A DNA stretch of 64,000 nucleotides. It comes from an uncultured Flavobacteriaceae bacterium. Its GTDB lineage: Bacteria > Bacteroidota > Bacteroidia > Flavobacteriales > Flavobacteriaceae. Below, piece after piece: positions 43,396-51,319 of this stretch. The notes under the pieces were generated by a model. That model had not been told where the DNA came from. It did not search any database and worked only from the letters and a program-made list of their open reading frames with translations. The DNA is taken from the NCBI GenBank assembly GCA_947502495.1, contig CANNAC010000002.1, positions 124,001 through 188,000 of the forward strand, in the 5' to 3' direction. Positions within the stretch are counted from its first letter, which is position 1; every line of letters begins with the position of its first letter. The translations under genes and the position numbers were made by a program.

Positions 43396-44643
43396 TTAAA
43401 ATTTCCTGTCTGGATGAAAAGGATGTAAATTTAATGAAGTTTTTCTATCTGAAATAATTTCGGAAACTAATTTTCCTGTCGCTGTAGCCATACTCCAACC
43501 CATCATAGCGTGTCCTGTCGCTATAGATAAATTATCGCATTTTGACGACTTCCCTATATACGGCAATCCATCTGGTGATACTGGTCGTAAGCCAGAAGCT
43601 GCGTCGTTTTTTTCTTCTTCCGTTAGCTTCAATTCTGGATAAAAACGAGTAGTCGCATTTGCAATAGCATCTACACGAACTTTGTTTATGGTATCATTTA
43701 TTCCTGCAATTTCCATAGTACCTGCAAAACGTGTAAAACCATGCATTGGTGTTACAGCAACTTTTGCTTCTGCTAAAATGGAAGGTATTGTAATTCCTGT
43801 TTGTTGTGTTGTATTTATTCGATAGCCTTTTCCTGCTTGCAGTAATAATTTAACCCCTAATTTCTTGCTCAAAATAGGACTCCAAGAACCTGCTGCCAAA
43901 ACAAATTCATCTGCTTTTAATATTTGTTTATTTGTTTTTACTTCAGAAATTCGCCCGTTTAAAACGTTTACATCTTCTACTTTTTCATTGGCACAAAAGG
44001 TAACACCTACCTTTTTTAAATGCGCTTTCATTTCTTCCATAAATTCCTGTGGCGTTGTATGTGAATCGCAGGAATAATAGGCTGCTCCTTTTACATTCCA
44101 ATTTACATTTGGTTCCATTTTTTTAAGCTCTGCCATAGACAATTCCCTTGCGTCTAAACCTTCCTTTTTTGCTAAATGAGCTGCTTTAATTTCCTCTTCC
44201 AGCATCGCTTCTGTTTGACACAACATGAGTAATCCTTTCTTTTCATAATGGAAGGTAAAGTTTTCATCCCGCTTAATAGCATCATACAAATCCTGACTAA
44301 ATAGCGTAATTCCTTTTATCGCTGGAATTGCTTTTTTAACATGATTCGCGCTGCATGATTTATTAAAAGCCAAAGTCCATTTTAAAAAATCGGCATTTAA
44401 TCGCGGTTTAATATACAACGGACTAGAAGAATCCAACATCCATTTCAGTCCTTTCTTCATAACTCCAGGTGCCGAAAGTGGCACAATATGACTAGGAGAT
44501 AAATAGCCAGCATTGACATAAGACGCACCAGAATCTAGATTCGATTGATCTATTATCGTTATTTGAAAACCTTCTTTTTGAAGATAATACGCAGAACATA
44601 AGCCTATAATTCCGCCACCAATTATTACTACACTTTTTGACAT
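43396..44643 (-). CDS. FAD-dependent D-amino-acid (cis-4-hydroxy-D-proline) dehydrogenase
   Basis: 415 residues, DAO/DadA family. The N-terminal FAD motif is VVIIGGGIIGLCSAYYLQKEGFQITIID (5-32), and the C-terminal signature is ATGHAMMGWSMATATGKLVSEI. It probably oxidises cis-4-hydroxy-D-proline, the epimerase product, to delta1-pyrroline-4-hydroxy-2-carboxylate and passes electrons to a respiratory acceptor. This substrate is inferred from the operon with an epimerase, a DHDPS-family deaminase and a semialdehyde dehydrogenase. By sequence alone it could be a general D-amino-acid dehydrogenase. Confidence 0.88.
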   Translation of the reverse strand: MSKSVVIIGGGIIGLCSAYYLQKEGFQITIIDQSNLDSGASYVNAGYLSPSHIVPLSAPGVMKKGLKWMLDSSSPLYIKPRLNADFLKWTLAFNKSCSANHVKKAIPAIKGITLFSQDLYDAIKRDENFTFHYEKKGLLMLCQTEAMLEEEIKAAHLAKKEGLDARELSMAELKKMEPNVNWNVKGAAYYSCDSHTTPQEFMEEMKAHLKKVGVTFCANEKVEDVNVLNGRISEVKTNKQILKADEFVLAAGSWSPILSKKLGVKLLLQAGKGYRINTTQQTGITIPSILAEAKVAVTPMHGFTRFAGTMEIAGINDTINKVRVDAIANATTRFYPELKLTEEEKNDAASGLRPVSPDGLPYIGKSSKCDNLSIATGHAMMGWSMATATGKLVSEIISDRKTSLNLHPFHPDRKF

Positions 44644-44656
44644 TTGCTACCTTATT

Positions 44657-44926
44657 TTAAGCTTCTTTATTTTTAATTTTGTCTACAGTAATCACTCTAA
44701 AAGTATTGCTATTTATGGTGATTCCTATCTGATGTTGGGTATTTGAAATATAGAAGTTCTTCCCTCTTTTTTTATAGTGTTCTAGACCGGTTTCTTGCAA
44801 CACCTTTTTTAGAAGTATTTCACTTTCCTCCTTTGAAAAACGGGTACCCAACTTCTTATTTATTCTTTGATACACCAGTTCTGTATAACAATGCTTTTCT
44901 AAAATTTCGTTTTTATTTATTTCCAT
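44657..44926 (-). CDS. Small DUF3781-like protein
   Basis: 89 residues, no signal or membrane segment. The sequence NEILEKHCYTELVYQRINKKLGTRFSKEES and the C-terminal NFYISNTQHQIGITINSNTFRVITVDKI resemble what I recall of the DUF3781 family. The function is unknown. It is tightly placed (13 nt) before the D-amino-acid dehydrogenase gene and 65 nt after the epimerase gene, so it is co-expressed with the hydroxyproline operon. It may be incidental cargo. Confidence 0.7.
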   Translation of the reverse strand: MEINKNEILEKHCYTELVYQRINKKLGTRFSKEESEILLKKVLQETGLEHYKKRGKNFYISNTQHQIGITINSNTFRVITVDKIKNKEA

Positions 44927-44991
44927 TTCTTTAAATACATTTCAAAGGGTCTTCTTTTAATAGGCCTTCTAGCTTTAAAAGTATAAAAAAC

Positions 44992-45999
44992 TTAAATCAC
45001 TTGAAATCCTAATGCATAAGGATCATCTGCAGCATCAATCGTAATGGTGTTATGGCCAAATACTTTTGCCCAACCTTGAATACTTGGTATTATGGCTTTA
45101 TTACCATTTAAAAGCGTTTCGGCTTCCACGCGTCCTATAAATTTACTTCCTATAAAACTTTCGTGTACAAATTCTTCTCCTATTTTTAATTTTCCTTTTG
45201 CATAAAGCTGCGCTAATCTTGCTGAGGTTCCTGTTCCGCAAGGACTTCTATCTATCGCTTTATCTCCATAAAAAACAGCATTTCTCCCAGATGAAGTTAC
45301 ATCAATTGGATTTCCTGTCCAAAGCATATGAGTTACATTTTTAATCGTTTCATTTTCTGGATGCATAAATTGATTGGGATATTTCTCTTGGATTCTATCT
45401 CTAACTATTTGCGAATATTGAATGATTTTGGAAGCTGTAAAATCCTGTACTCCAGAAAAGTTTTTCTGCGGATCTACAATAGCATAATAGTTTCCACCAT
45501 ACGCAACATCAAAAATAATCTCGCCTAATTCTGGGCATTCCACAGTTAAATCCTGCGCCGCTAAATAACTTTTTACATTGGTAAGCTTTACCCAATCTAC
45601 TTTGTTATTGGTTTGTTGGTATTCGATTTCTACTAAACCTGCAGGAGCTTCCATTTTAATTTTCCCTGGAATTTTAGGTATCACTAAACCTTCTTCAATA
45701 GCAATAGTAATCGTTCCGATGGTTCCATGGCCGCACATTGGTAAGCAACCAGAAGTTTCTATAAACAGAATAGCGAAATCATTTTCAGGATTATGCGGCG
45801 GAAACAAAAGGCTTCCGCTCATCATATCATGACCACGAGGTTCAAACATTAAGCCTTTACGAATCCAATCGTATTCTTTTAAAAAATGTTGGCGTTTCTC
45901 ACTCATGGAATTACCAATTAAATTTGGGCCACCACTTTTTATAACGCGTACTGGATTTCCGCAAGTATGTGCATCAATACAAACAAATGTCTTTTTCAT
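44992..45999 (-). CDS. 4-hydroxyproline 2-epimerase (proline racemase family)
   Basis: 335 residues with proline racemase fold and both catalytic cysteines: Cys89 in LPMCGHGT and Cys254 in DRSPCGTGTSA. The Cys/Cys pair marks an epimerase or racemase rather than a dehydratase. In this context it converts trans-4-hydroxy-L-proline to cis-4-hydroxy-D-proline, the first step of bacterial 4-hydroxyproline catabolism. Its paralogue at 37981 has Cys/Thr instead. Proline racemase activity is the alternative, but neighbours support hydroxyproline. Confidence 0.92.
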   Translation of the reverse strand: MKKTFVCIDAHTCGNPVRVIKSGGPNLIGNSMSEKRQHFLKEYDWIRKGLMFEPRGHDMMSGSLLFPPHNPENDFAILFIETSGCLPMCGHGTIGTITIAIEEGLVIPKIPGKIKMEAPAGLVEIEYQQTNNKVDWVKLTNVKSYLAAQDLTVECPELGEIIFDVAYGGNYYAIVDPQKNFSGVQDFTASKIIQYSQIVRDRIQEKYPNQFMHPENETIKNVTHMLWTGNPIDVTSSGRNAVFYGDKAIDRSPCGTGTSARLAQLYAKGKLKIGEEFVHESFIGSKFIGRVEAETLLNGNKAIIPSIQGWAKVFGHNTITIDAADDPYALGFQVI

Positions 46000-46067
46000 A
46001 ATTTCTTATAACATTTCCCGAATCTTTCTCAAGCAAGGCGTTTTAAAAAAGCTTCTGAAGGGAAAAT

Positions 46068-47651
46068 TTAGATTCCGGATTTGGTTTGCTTATTATTTAT
46101 TAATCTAGAAATCTGCAACGGATTCTCGTTTTTTAGTTCGTTTGGCAATAATGAATTGGGCCAATCTTGATAACTAAAAGGGCGCACCCAACGTTTTATA
46201 GCATGTATACCAACTGCTGTAAATCGACTATCGGTTGACGATGGATATGGTCCGCCATGCACCATCGAAGGACAAACCTCAACTCCTGTTGGCACACCAT
46301 TAAAAATAACTCGTCCAACGCGATTTTGTAATGCTGCAATGACTTTAGAATACTTAGAAGCCTCACCAGCATCTGCGATTAAAGTTCCTGTTAATTGTCC
46401 TTCTAATTTTGAAATTATCGTTTCTAATTCTTCTGCATTTTCACATTGTACAACGATGGAATACGGCCCAAAAACTTCTTGATGTAAGGTTGAGTTTTCC
46501 AAAAACGTTTTACCAGAAACTGTTGCAACCGTTTGTTTTGCATAATTGGTTTTCACGGCGGATTCATAATTCGCTGTAACCGTTATTTCAGGCTGCGAAA
46601 TTGCTTTTTGTTTATTGCTTTCATACGCTGAAATAATGTTTGGATGTAACATTACCGCTGGTTCTATTTTCAGGATTTCATTGGATAAATTCTGAATGAA
46701 ATTGGATAAATTTTCGCCTTTAATAGCTAGTAGTAAACCCGGATTTGTGCAAAACTGTCCTGTTCCTAAAGTAATAGAACCTGCATAGGTTTTTGCTAGA
46801 TCTTTTTGTCTGTTTTTTAATGCTTCCGGAAGAATTATTACTGGATTGACACTTCCCATTTCAGCGAATACAGGAATTGGTTCTTCGCGTTGTGCTGCTA
46901 TGTCGTATAAGGCACGTCCGCCACGAATACTACCAGTAAAACCAACTGCTTTTACACCCGGATGTTTTACTAGTTGTTGTCCAACTTCGATTCCGCTAGA
47001 ATTTAAATTAGAAAAAACGCCATTAGGCATTCCTATTTTTTCTGCGGCTTTTAGAATTGCAGAAGCCACTAATTCTCCGGTTCCTGCGTGCATTGGATGC
47101 GATTTTACAAGTACTGGACAACCAGCTGCAAATGCGGCTGCAGTATCGCCACCAGCAGTGGAGTATGCTAACGGAAAATTACTTGCACCAAAAACTACTA
47201 CCGGTCCTAAAGGCACTAACATTTTACGAATATCAGATCTTGGCATTGGTTGGCGTTCTGGCTGCGCAGTATCTATTGCCGCTTCTACCCAAGAACCTTC
47301 TTTTACCAAGTCTGCAAAACTACGCAACTGGCCAACGGTTCTACCGCGTTCTCCTTTTGCTCGACCTTCTGGCAAACCGGTTTCGGAGCAATAGGTTTGA
47401 ATTAATACGTCATCTAAGGCTAAAATTTCATCAGCAATGGCATTTAAAAATGTCGCTTTTTTTTCTCCTGAAGTATTTCTGAAAGTTTTAAAAGCATAGG
47501 ATGCTAAAGTTACTGCTTCGTCAATTTCTTCTGGAGTTGCTTCTGTAAAAACAGGTGTGTTTTCCACATTTAATTGCGGATTAAATGTTCGGTATGTTTT
47601 GTCTCCAGATGCAGATTGCTTGTTTCCTATGTAGTTTTTTCCTGTTATCAT
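46068..47651 (-). CDS. 2-oxoglutarate semialdehyde (2,5-dioxovalerate) dehydrogenase
   Basis: 527 residues, aldehyde dehydrogenase superfamily. It has NAD(P)-binding segments (GPVVVFGASNFPLAYSTAGGD, VKAVGFTGSIRGG), catalytic Glu in PVFAEMGSVNPVIILP and catalytic Cys in LGTGQFCTNPGLL. The length and QFCTNPG motif suit the ketoglutarate-semialdehyde dehydrogenase group. It would oxidise the semialdehyde made by the DHDPS-family deaminase (48157) to 2-oxoglutarate for the TCA cycle. An antisense 182-codon open frame within it is a coding shadow. Confidence 0.92.
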   Translation of the reverse strand: MITGKNYIGNKQSASGDKTYRTFNPQLNVENTPVFTEATPEEIDEAVTLASYAFKTFRNTSGEKKATFLNAIADEILALDDVLIQTYCSETGLPEGRAKGERGRTVGQLRSFADLVKEGSWVEAAIDTAQPERQPMPRSDIRKMLVPLGPVVVFGASNFPLAYSTAGGDTAAAFAAGCPVLVKSHPMHAGTGELVASAILKAAEKIGMPNGVFSNLNSSGIEVGQQLVKHPGVKAVGFTGSIRGGRALYDIAAQREEPIPVFAEMGSVNPVIILPEALKNRQKDLAKTYAGSITLGTGQFCTNPGLLLAIKGENLSNFIQNLSNEILKIEPAVMLHPNIISAYESNKQKAISQPEITVTANYESAVKTNYAKQTVATVSGKTFLENSTLHQEVFGPYSIVVQCENAEELETIISKLEGQLTGTLIADAGEASKYSKVIAALQNRVGRVIFNGVPTGVEVCPSMVHGGPYPSSTDSRFTAVGIHAIKRWVRPFSYQDWPNSLLPNELKNENPLQISRLINNKQTKSGI

Positions 47652-47736
47652 GGCATTTATGTCTTTTTGATGTGTACGAAGAGAATCGCTTTGCTTTATA
47701 TGATAAAGAACACATCTATACTTTAGATATATTCTT

Positions 47737-48000
47737 TTAGTTATGGATTCGTTTTAAATGTGCTTCTACATCTACTGGTTGGTGTACTATTTTGGTAGAT
47801 GCTGGATATTTTTTTAATAATGCTTCTGGTCGTATTGGTCGTTTTTCAAAGCCGCCACCACAATTCGGACAAACCTGTTCTAAAATAGTATCTACGCAGT
47901 CTTTACAGAAGGTACACTCGAAGGTACATATCATTGCATCTTGTGCATCGAATGGTAATTTTTTATTACAATTCTCACAGGTTGGTCTTATTTCTAGCAT
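47737..48000 (-). CDS. DUF1272 zinc-ribbon-like small protein
   Basis: 87 residues of the DUF1272 family: MLEIRPTCENCNKKLPFDAQDAMICTFECTFCKDC ... CPNCGGGFEKRPIRP. Paired Cys-x2-Cys motifs (starting near residues 8, 29 and 48) suggest two zinc sites. The function of the family is unknown. It lies in the hydroxyproline operon between the deaminase and the aldehyde dehydrogenase gene, separated from the former by structured element copy B. Confidence 0.88.
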   Translation of the reverse strand: MLEIRPTCENCNKKLPFDAQDAMICTFECTFCKDCVDTILEQVCPNCGGGFEKRPIRPEALLKKYPASTKIVHQPVDVEAHLKRIHN

Positions 48001-48040
48001 TATTTTATGTTTGTTAATTCTATTATTTGGTGTTCTGTAT

Positions 48041-48152
48041 TTGTGTTAAGGATTGCAGCGGCATCCTTTTTTTGCTTCTATATAAGGCAAAAAAAAATAC
48101 AGCGTAAAGCCTGACCAAACGTAGCTTAAGCGAAGTTTGGGAACACCCAAAT
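48041..48152 (-). ncRNA. Structured intergenic element, copy B
   Basis: Read on the minus strand it begins ATTTGGGTGTTCCC 4 nt after the stop of the DHDPS-family gene. A first hairpin CCAAAC/GTTTGG (48115-48120 with 48135-48140) follows. Then come GTCAGGCTTTACGCTGTA, a U-run/A-run hairpin ending GCAAAAAAAGGATGCC, and the tail CTTAACACAAA. Head and tail match copy A almost exactly; stem bases differ while pairing is kept. Confidence 0.65.
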
Positions 48153-48156
48153 CACT

Positions 48157-49074
48157 TTACAAATTTTTATAATCTGGCAATATTGGCCTGCTTTTTAGCG
48201 CATCTTCAATTACTTTTAATACCTGTATCCGTTCTTCACCATGTAGCGGTAATCTTGGTGCTCTAACATTTTCTGTACCTATTCCGGTTGCTACCTCGGC
48301 GAGCTTAATATTTTGCACTAATTTGGGATTTATATCCAACTCTAATAATGGCATAAACCAACGGTATATTTCAATTGCTTCTTGAATTCTTCCTACTTTT
48401 TGAAGTTGATAAATAGCAACCGTTTCGGCTGGAAATGCGCATACCAAACCGGCAATTATTCCATCGGCTCCCATTAACAAACTTTCTAAGGATATGGTGT
48501 CTACGCCAGACATGATTTTTAAACGATTACCAAAGCGATTTTTGATTCTTGTCACGTTAGAAACATCTCTGGTCGATTCTTTTACAGCTTCAATATTTGG
48601 GCAGTTTGCCAATAGTTCTTCGAACATATCTAGCGTTACTTCAATTTTATAATCTACTGGATTATTGTAAATCATTATAGGAAGTTTTGTGCTATTTGCA
48701 ATTGCTTTAAAGTATTCTACAACTTCTCTATCTCCCGCATTATAACGCATTGGTGGCAAAAGCATCAAACCTTGCGCACCATCTTCTTCTGCTTTTTTAG
48801 CACATTGAATCGCGTCTTTTGTAGTCTGCTCTGCAATATTTATTAGCACTGGAATTTTACCATTAACAAACGCTATGGTTTCTCTGGTTAGGATTCTTTT
48901 TTCATTATCTGTTAATGTACTGGCTTCGCCCAAAGTACCACCAAGTACAATTCCATGTACACCTGCATCTAGTTGTGCCTGAATATTAACTTTAAATGTT
49001 TTAAGATCTAACGTATCGTTTTCTGTAAACTTTGTCGTTACTGCTGGCATCACGCCTTCCCATTTTATACTCAT
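48157..49074 (-). CDS. DHDPS-family delta1-pyrroline-4-hydroxy-2-carboxylate deaminase
   Basis: 305 residues, DapA/NAL superfamily TIM barrel. Family motifs are GIVLGGTLGEASTLTDNEK (41-59), IMIYNNP with Tyr136, and Schiff-base Lys165 in EAVKESTRD. In hydroxyproline operons this member deaminates and dehydrates delta1-pyrroline-4-hydroxy-2-carboxylate to 2-oxoglutarate semialdehyde. The epimerase, dehydrogenase and semialdehyde dehydrogenase genes downstream support that over dihydrodipicolinate synthase. First gene of the leftward operon, divergent from the AraC-type regulator. Confidence 0.9.
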   Translation of the reverse strand: MSIKWEGVMPAVTTKFTENDTLDLKTFKVNIQAQLDAGVHGIVLGGTLGEASTLTDNEKRILTRETIAFVNGKIPVLINIAEQTTKDAIQCAKKAEEDGAQGLMLLPPMRYNAGDREVVEYFKAIANSTKLPIMIYNNPVDYKIEVTLDMFEELLANCPNIEAVKESTRDVSNVTRIKNRFGNRLKIMSGVDTISLESLLMGADGIIAGLVCAFPAETVAIYQLQKVGRIQEAIEIYRWFMPLLELDINPKLVQNIKLAEVATGIGTENVRAPRLPLHGEERIQVLKVIEDALKSRPILPDYKNL

Positions 49075-49213
49075 AATTTCTACGTTTTAAAGTGGTAAAA
49101 CTAATAGAATACTCTTGTATTTAATGATAAGGTTTTATCCATAATTAATACTATATTATTCAATTTGTAAACATTAAATTTATAAAAGAATAGTATTTGC
49201 GTATATTTGAAGT
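49075..49213. promoter_or_regulatory. Divergent promoter region of hydroxyproline operon and AraC gene
   Basis: 139-nt A/T-rich region between the deaminase (minus) and AraC-type (plus) starts. Two related stretches, AGAATACTCTTGTATTT and AGAATAGTATTTGCGTAT, are possible direct-repeat sites for the AraC-type regulator. This is a weak match by eye. Confidence 0.4.
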
Positions 49214-50056
49214 ATGAAAGTACTACCATTTAAAATACCTAAACCGGAGCAAGATGCTTTAATTTTTCAAATAGATGCGGCGGAATCTTTTTATGATAAG
49301 TTGCACCAACACGAAGAAATTCAGTTAAGTTTTATCGTGGAAGGAGAAGGAACTCTTGTGGTAGGAGATACTGTAAATGATTATGCGAAGGAAGACATTT
49401 TAATTATAGGAAGTAATATTCCACATGTTTTTAAGAGCGACTCGAAGACTTGTGAAAAATCGCATATGCTATCTCTCTTTTTTACGAAGCAGTCGTTTGG
49501 CGCTCATTTTTTTGAGCTAGAAGAATTAAAAGAGCTCCAACTTTTTTTTAAACTCGCAAAGCATGGTTTTAAGATTACCTCTAAACAACAGGAAATAAAG
49601 ACCTTGTTTTTACAACTAGAAAAGGCATCTAAACTCCATCGTTTTTATGTATTACTGAAGCTTCTAGAAATAACATCGAAGGCGAATTACAAAAGCTTAT
49701 CTTCTTTTATTTATGATAAAAAATACAGTGATAATGAAGGTTATAGAATGCGTAATGTTTTTGAATACACGATGAATAACTTTAATAAAGAGGTTACTTT
49801 AAGTTCTATTTCGGAAGTAGCGAATATGACTAAAAATGCCTTTTGTAAGTATTTTAAAAAGAGAACGAATAAAACCTATTTTCAGTTTTTAAATGAACTA
49901 CGCATTGAGCATGCTAGTAAGCTTTTGCTATCGGAAAACAATTATCCTACTACAGAAATAGCAGAACTTTCGGGTTTTAATAATATTTCGAATTTTAATA
50001 GACAGTTTAAAGCGATAAAAGGAAAAAGTCCGTCACAATGGAAGAAAACAAAATAG
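49214..50056 (+). CDS. AraC-family transcriptional regulator
   Basis: 280 residues. The N-terminal cupin effector domain (FYDKLHQHEEIQLSFIVEGEGTLVVGD ... DILIIGSNIPHVFKSD) is followed by a C-terminal double helix-turn-helix (VTLSSISEVANMTKNAFCKYFKKRTNKTYFQFLNELRIEHASKLL ... TTEIAELSGFNNISNFNRQFKAIKGKSP). It is divergent from the hydroxyproline operon and is its most likely activator, responding to hydroxyproline or an intermediate. A short hairpin with T-run follows it. Confidence 0.92.
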   Translation: MKVLPFKIPKPEQDALIFQIDAAESFYDKLHQHEEIQLSFIVEGEGTLVVGDTVNDYAKEDILIIGSNIPHVFKSDSKTCEKSHMLSLFFTKQSFGAHFFELEELKELQLFFKLAKHGFKITSKQQEIKTLFLQLEKASKLHRFYVLLKLLEITSKANYKSLSSFIYDKKYSDNEGYRMRNVFEYTMNNFNKEVTLSSISEVANMTKNAFCKYFKKRTNKTYFQFLNELRIEHASKLLLSENNYPTTEIAELSGFNNISNFNRQFKAIKGKSPSQWKKTK

Positions 50057-50104
50057 GTTTTTGGGGATTTCTAAAAGATGAAACATCTCTGAGGTTTAAT
50101 CTAT

Positions 50105-50127
50105 AAAGCAGCACGCCGCTTTTTTTT
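50105..50127 (+). terminator. Probable terminator of the AraC-type gene
   Basis: AAAGC (50105-50109) / GCTTT (50118-50122) around an 8-nt loop, followed by TTTTT. The stem is short, so the call is moderate. Confidence 0.5.
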
Positions 50128-50240
50128 GATGGACGTCGTTTTTTCAAGAATAGAACTGGTCTATCTATGGATAATCTCAACCTTTTTCACCTTCGTTTTA
50201 GTCTTTTGTACTACAAGCACGAAAGGTATCGAGAACTCAT

Positions 50241-50340
50241 AAAAAAACTACCTATCGGCAAGTATACTGGATAGCCTGACGTTTTGTAATCCTTCAAGAT
50301 TTTTTTTGACCTTGCAGGATTACAAAAGCTAACGCCCTAT
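50241..50340 (-). ncRNA. Structured intergenic element, copy C (diverged)
   Basis: Read on the minus strand it begins ATAGGGCGTTAGC 2 nt after the PhnA-like stop. A first hairpin TTTTGTAATCCT/AGGATTACAAAA (50282-50293 with 50316-50327) has 12-bp perfect arms. CGTCAGGCTATCCAGTATA then matches the core of copy B (GTCAGGCTTTACGCTGTA). A weak stem and TTTTTTT end it; the GGATGCC/TAACACAAA tail is not evident. The convergent gap 50057-50342 holds nothing else recognisable. Confidence 0.5.
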
Positions 50341-50342
50341 TA

Positions 50343-50921
50343 TTATAATTTCTTAACGTATTCTGTAATTATAACGGTTAGTGTTGGACCAACTTTACCT
50401 TCAATATAGGTTTCGTTATCGCGATCTAAACGTATATTTCTAACAGCGGTACCTTGTTTAGCAACTTGGCTAGATCCTTTTATTTTAAGATCTTTTATTA
50501 ACACTACAGAATCTCCAGTTTCTAAAACAACACCATTTACATCTCTGTGAATTAGTTTTCCTTCTTCATCTTCGCCTTCTCCAGTAGATTTTGCAAACTC
50601 TAACACGTCTTCTTCCAGATACATCATGTCTAACAAGTCTTGTGGCCATCCTTCTTTTCTTAAACGGGATAACATTCTCCATGCTGCAACTTGTACTGCT
50701 TGGTGTTCGCTCCACATACTATCATTTAAACAGCGCCAATGATTAGGATCTGTACTTTCTGGATCTTCTATTTGATCTACACATGTTTTACAAGCTGTAA
50801 GTGTTTCTATTAGGCTTTGATCTTTTCTAGGCGCTAATGTATGTAGTTGTAAATGCTCTTCATTTTGGCATAATTCACACTTGCCATCTGCTCGTTTATT
50901 TAATTCTCTTTCTAAACTCAT
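50343..50921 (-). CDS. PhnA-domain protein
   Basis: 192 residues. The N-terminal zinc ribbon has CELCQNEEHLQLH and TLTACKTCVDQ (two Cys-x2-Cys pairs). The C-terminal SH3-like PhnA domain reads DVNGVVLETGDSVVLIKDLKIKGSSQVAKQGTAVRNIRL ... GKVGPTLTVIITEYVKKL. Despite the old name, PhnA-type proteins are not established phosphonate enzymes and their role is unclear. Cytoplasmic. It is likely a single-gene unit. Confidence 0.9.
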   Translation of the reverse strand: MSLERELNKRADGKCELCQNEEHLQLHTLAPRKDQSLIETLTACKTCVDQIEDPESTDPNHWRCLNDSMWSEHQAVQVAAWRMLSRLRKEGWPQDLLDMMYLEEDVLEFAKSTGEGEDEEGKLIHRDVNGVVLETGDSVVLIKDLKIKGSSQVAKQGTAVRNIRLDRDNETYIEGKVGPTLTVIITEYVKKL

Positions 50922-50984
50922 TTTTGTAAATTTTTGAAAAACAAAAGTACGTTTATTCTAACAGTACAACAAGAAGAAATAGTG

Positions 50985-51263
50985 TTAAGCCACTTGATCC
51001 GATTTCAAACGATTAGATACTTGACCATTACCTAAGCCAACTATAGAGAGTTTTTTGTTTTTAGAAAGCGCTTCGTTATGTAATTGCGCTATGGCAACAA
51101 CACCTTGATTATCTATAGCACTTAACTCTTGCAGGTTTAGTATAACATCATCTGCTTGATTAAAAACGTCTTTTAATTCGTTTTTAAAAATGGGTATATT
51201 TAACCTTATAAGGTTTCCTTTTACCTTATACACATTGTCATAATTTGTAATTATAAGTTTCAT
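50985..51263 (-). CDS. STAS-domain protein 1
   Basis: 92 residues, whole-length STAS fold: VYKVKGNLIRLNIPIFKNELKDVFNQADDVILNLQELSAIDNQGVVAIAQLHNEAL. In anti-sigma-factor antagonists the loop reads D-S-x-G with a phosphorylatable Ser. Here it is D-N-Q-G, so the usual phosphorylation site is absent. It is 56 nt from a homologous STAS gene and no kinase or phosphatase partner is adjacent. The partner protein is unknown. Confidence 0.85.
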   Translation of the reverse strand: MKLIITNYDNVYKVKGNLIRLNIPIFKNELKDVFNQADDVILNLQELSAIDNQGVVAIAQLHNEALSKNKKLSIVGLGNGQVSNRLKSDQVA

Positions 51264-51319
51264 GGTTTTATTTTATTTAGTAATAGAATTTGGTGCTATA
51301 ATCGAATACTTACTACTAA

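Noticed and set aside
46846-47394. 182-codon open frame on the plus strand
   Set aside because: It lies wholly antisense to the well-supported aldehyde dehydrogenase gene and has low-complexity Pro/Ala/Thr composition typical of a coding shadow.
48157-49074. Dihydrodipicolinate synthase for lysine synthesis
   Set aside because: The fold is the same, but the operon contains the epimerase, dehydrogenase and semialdehyde dehydrogenase of hydroxyproline catabolism, which favours the deaminase role.
49202-49209. TATATTTG as -7 promoter element of the AraC-type gene
   Set aside because: It ends 4 nt before the ATG, so transcription would start inside the coding sequence.
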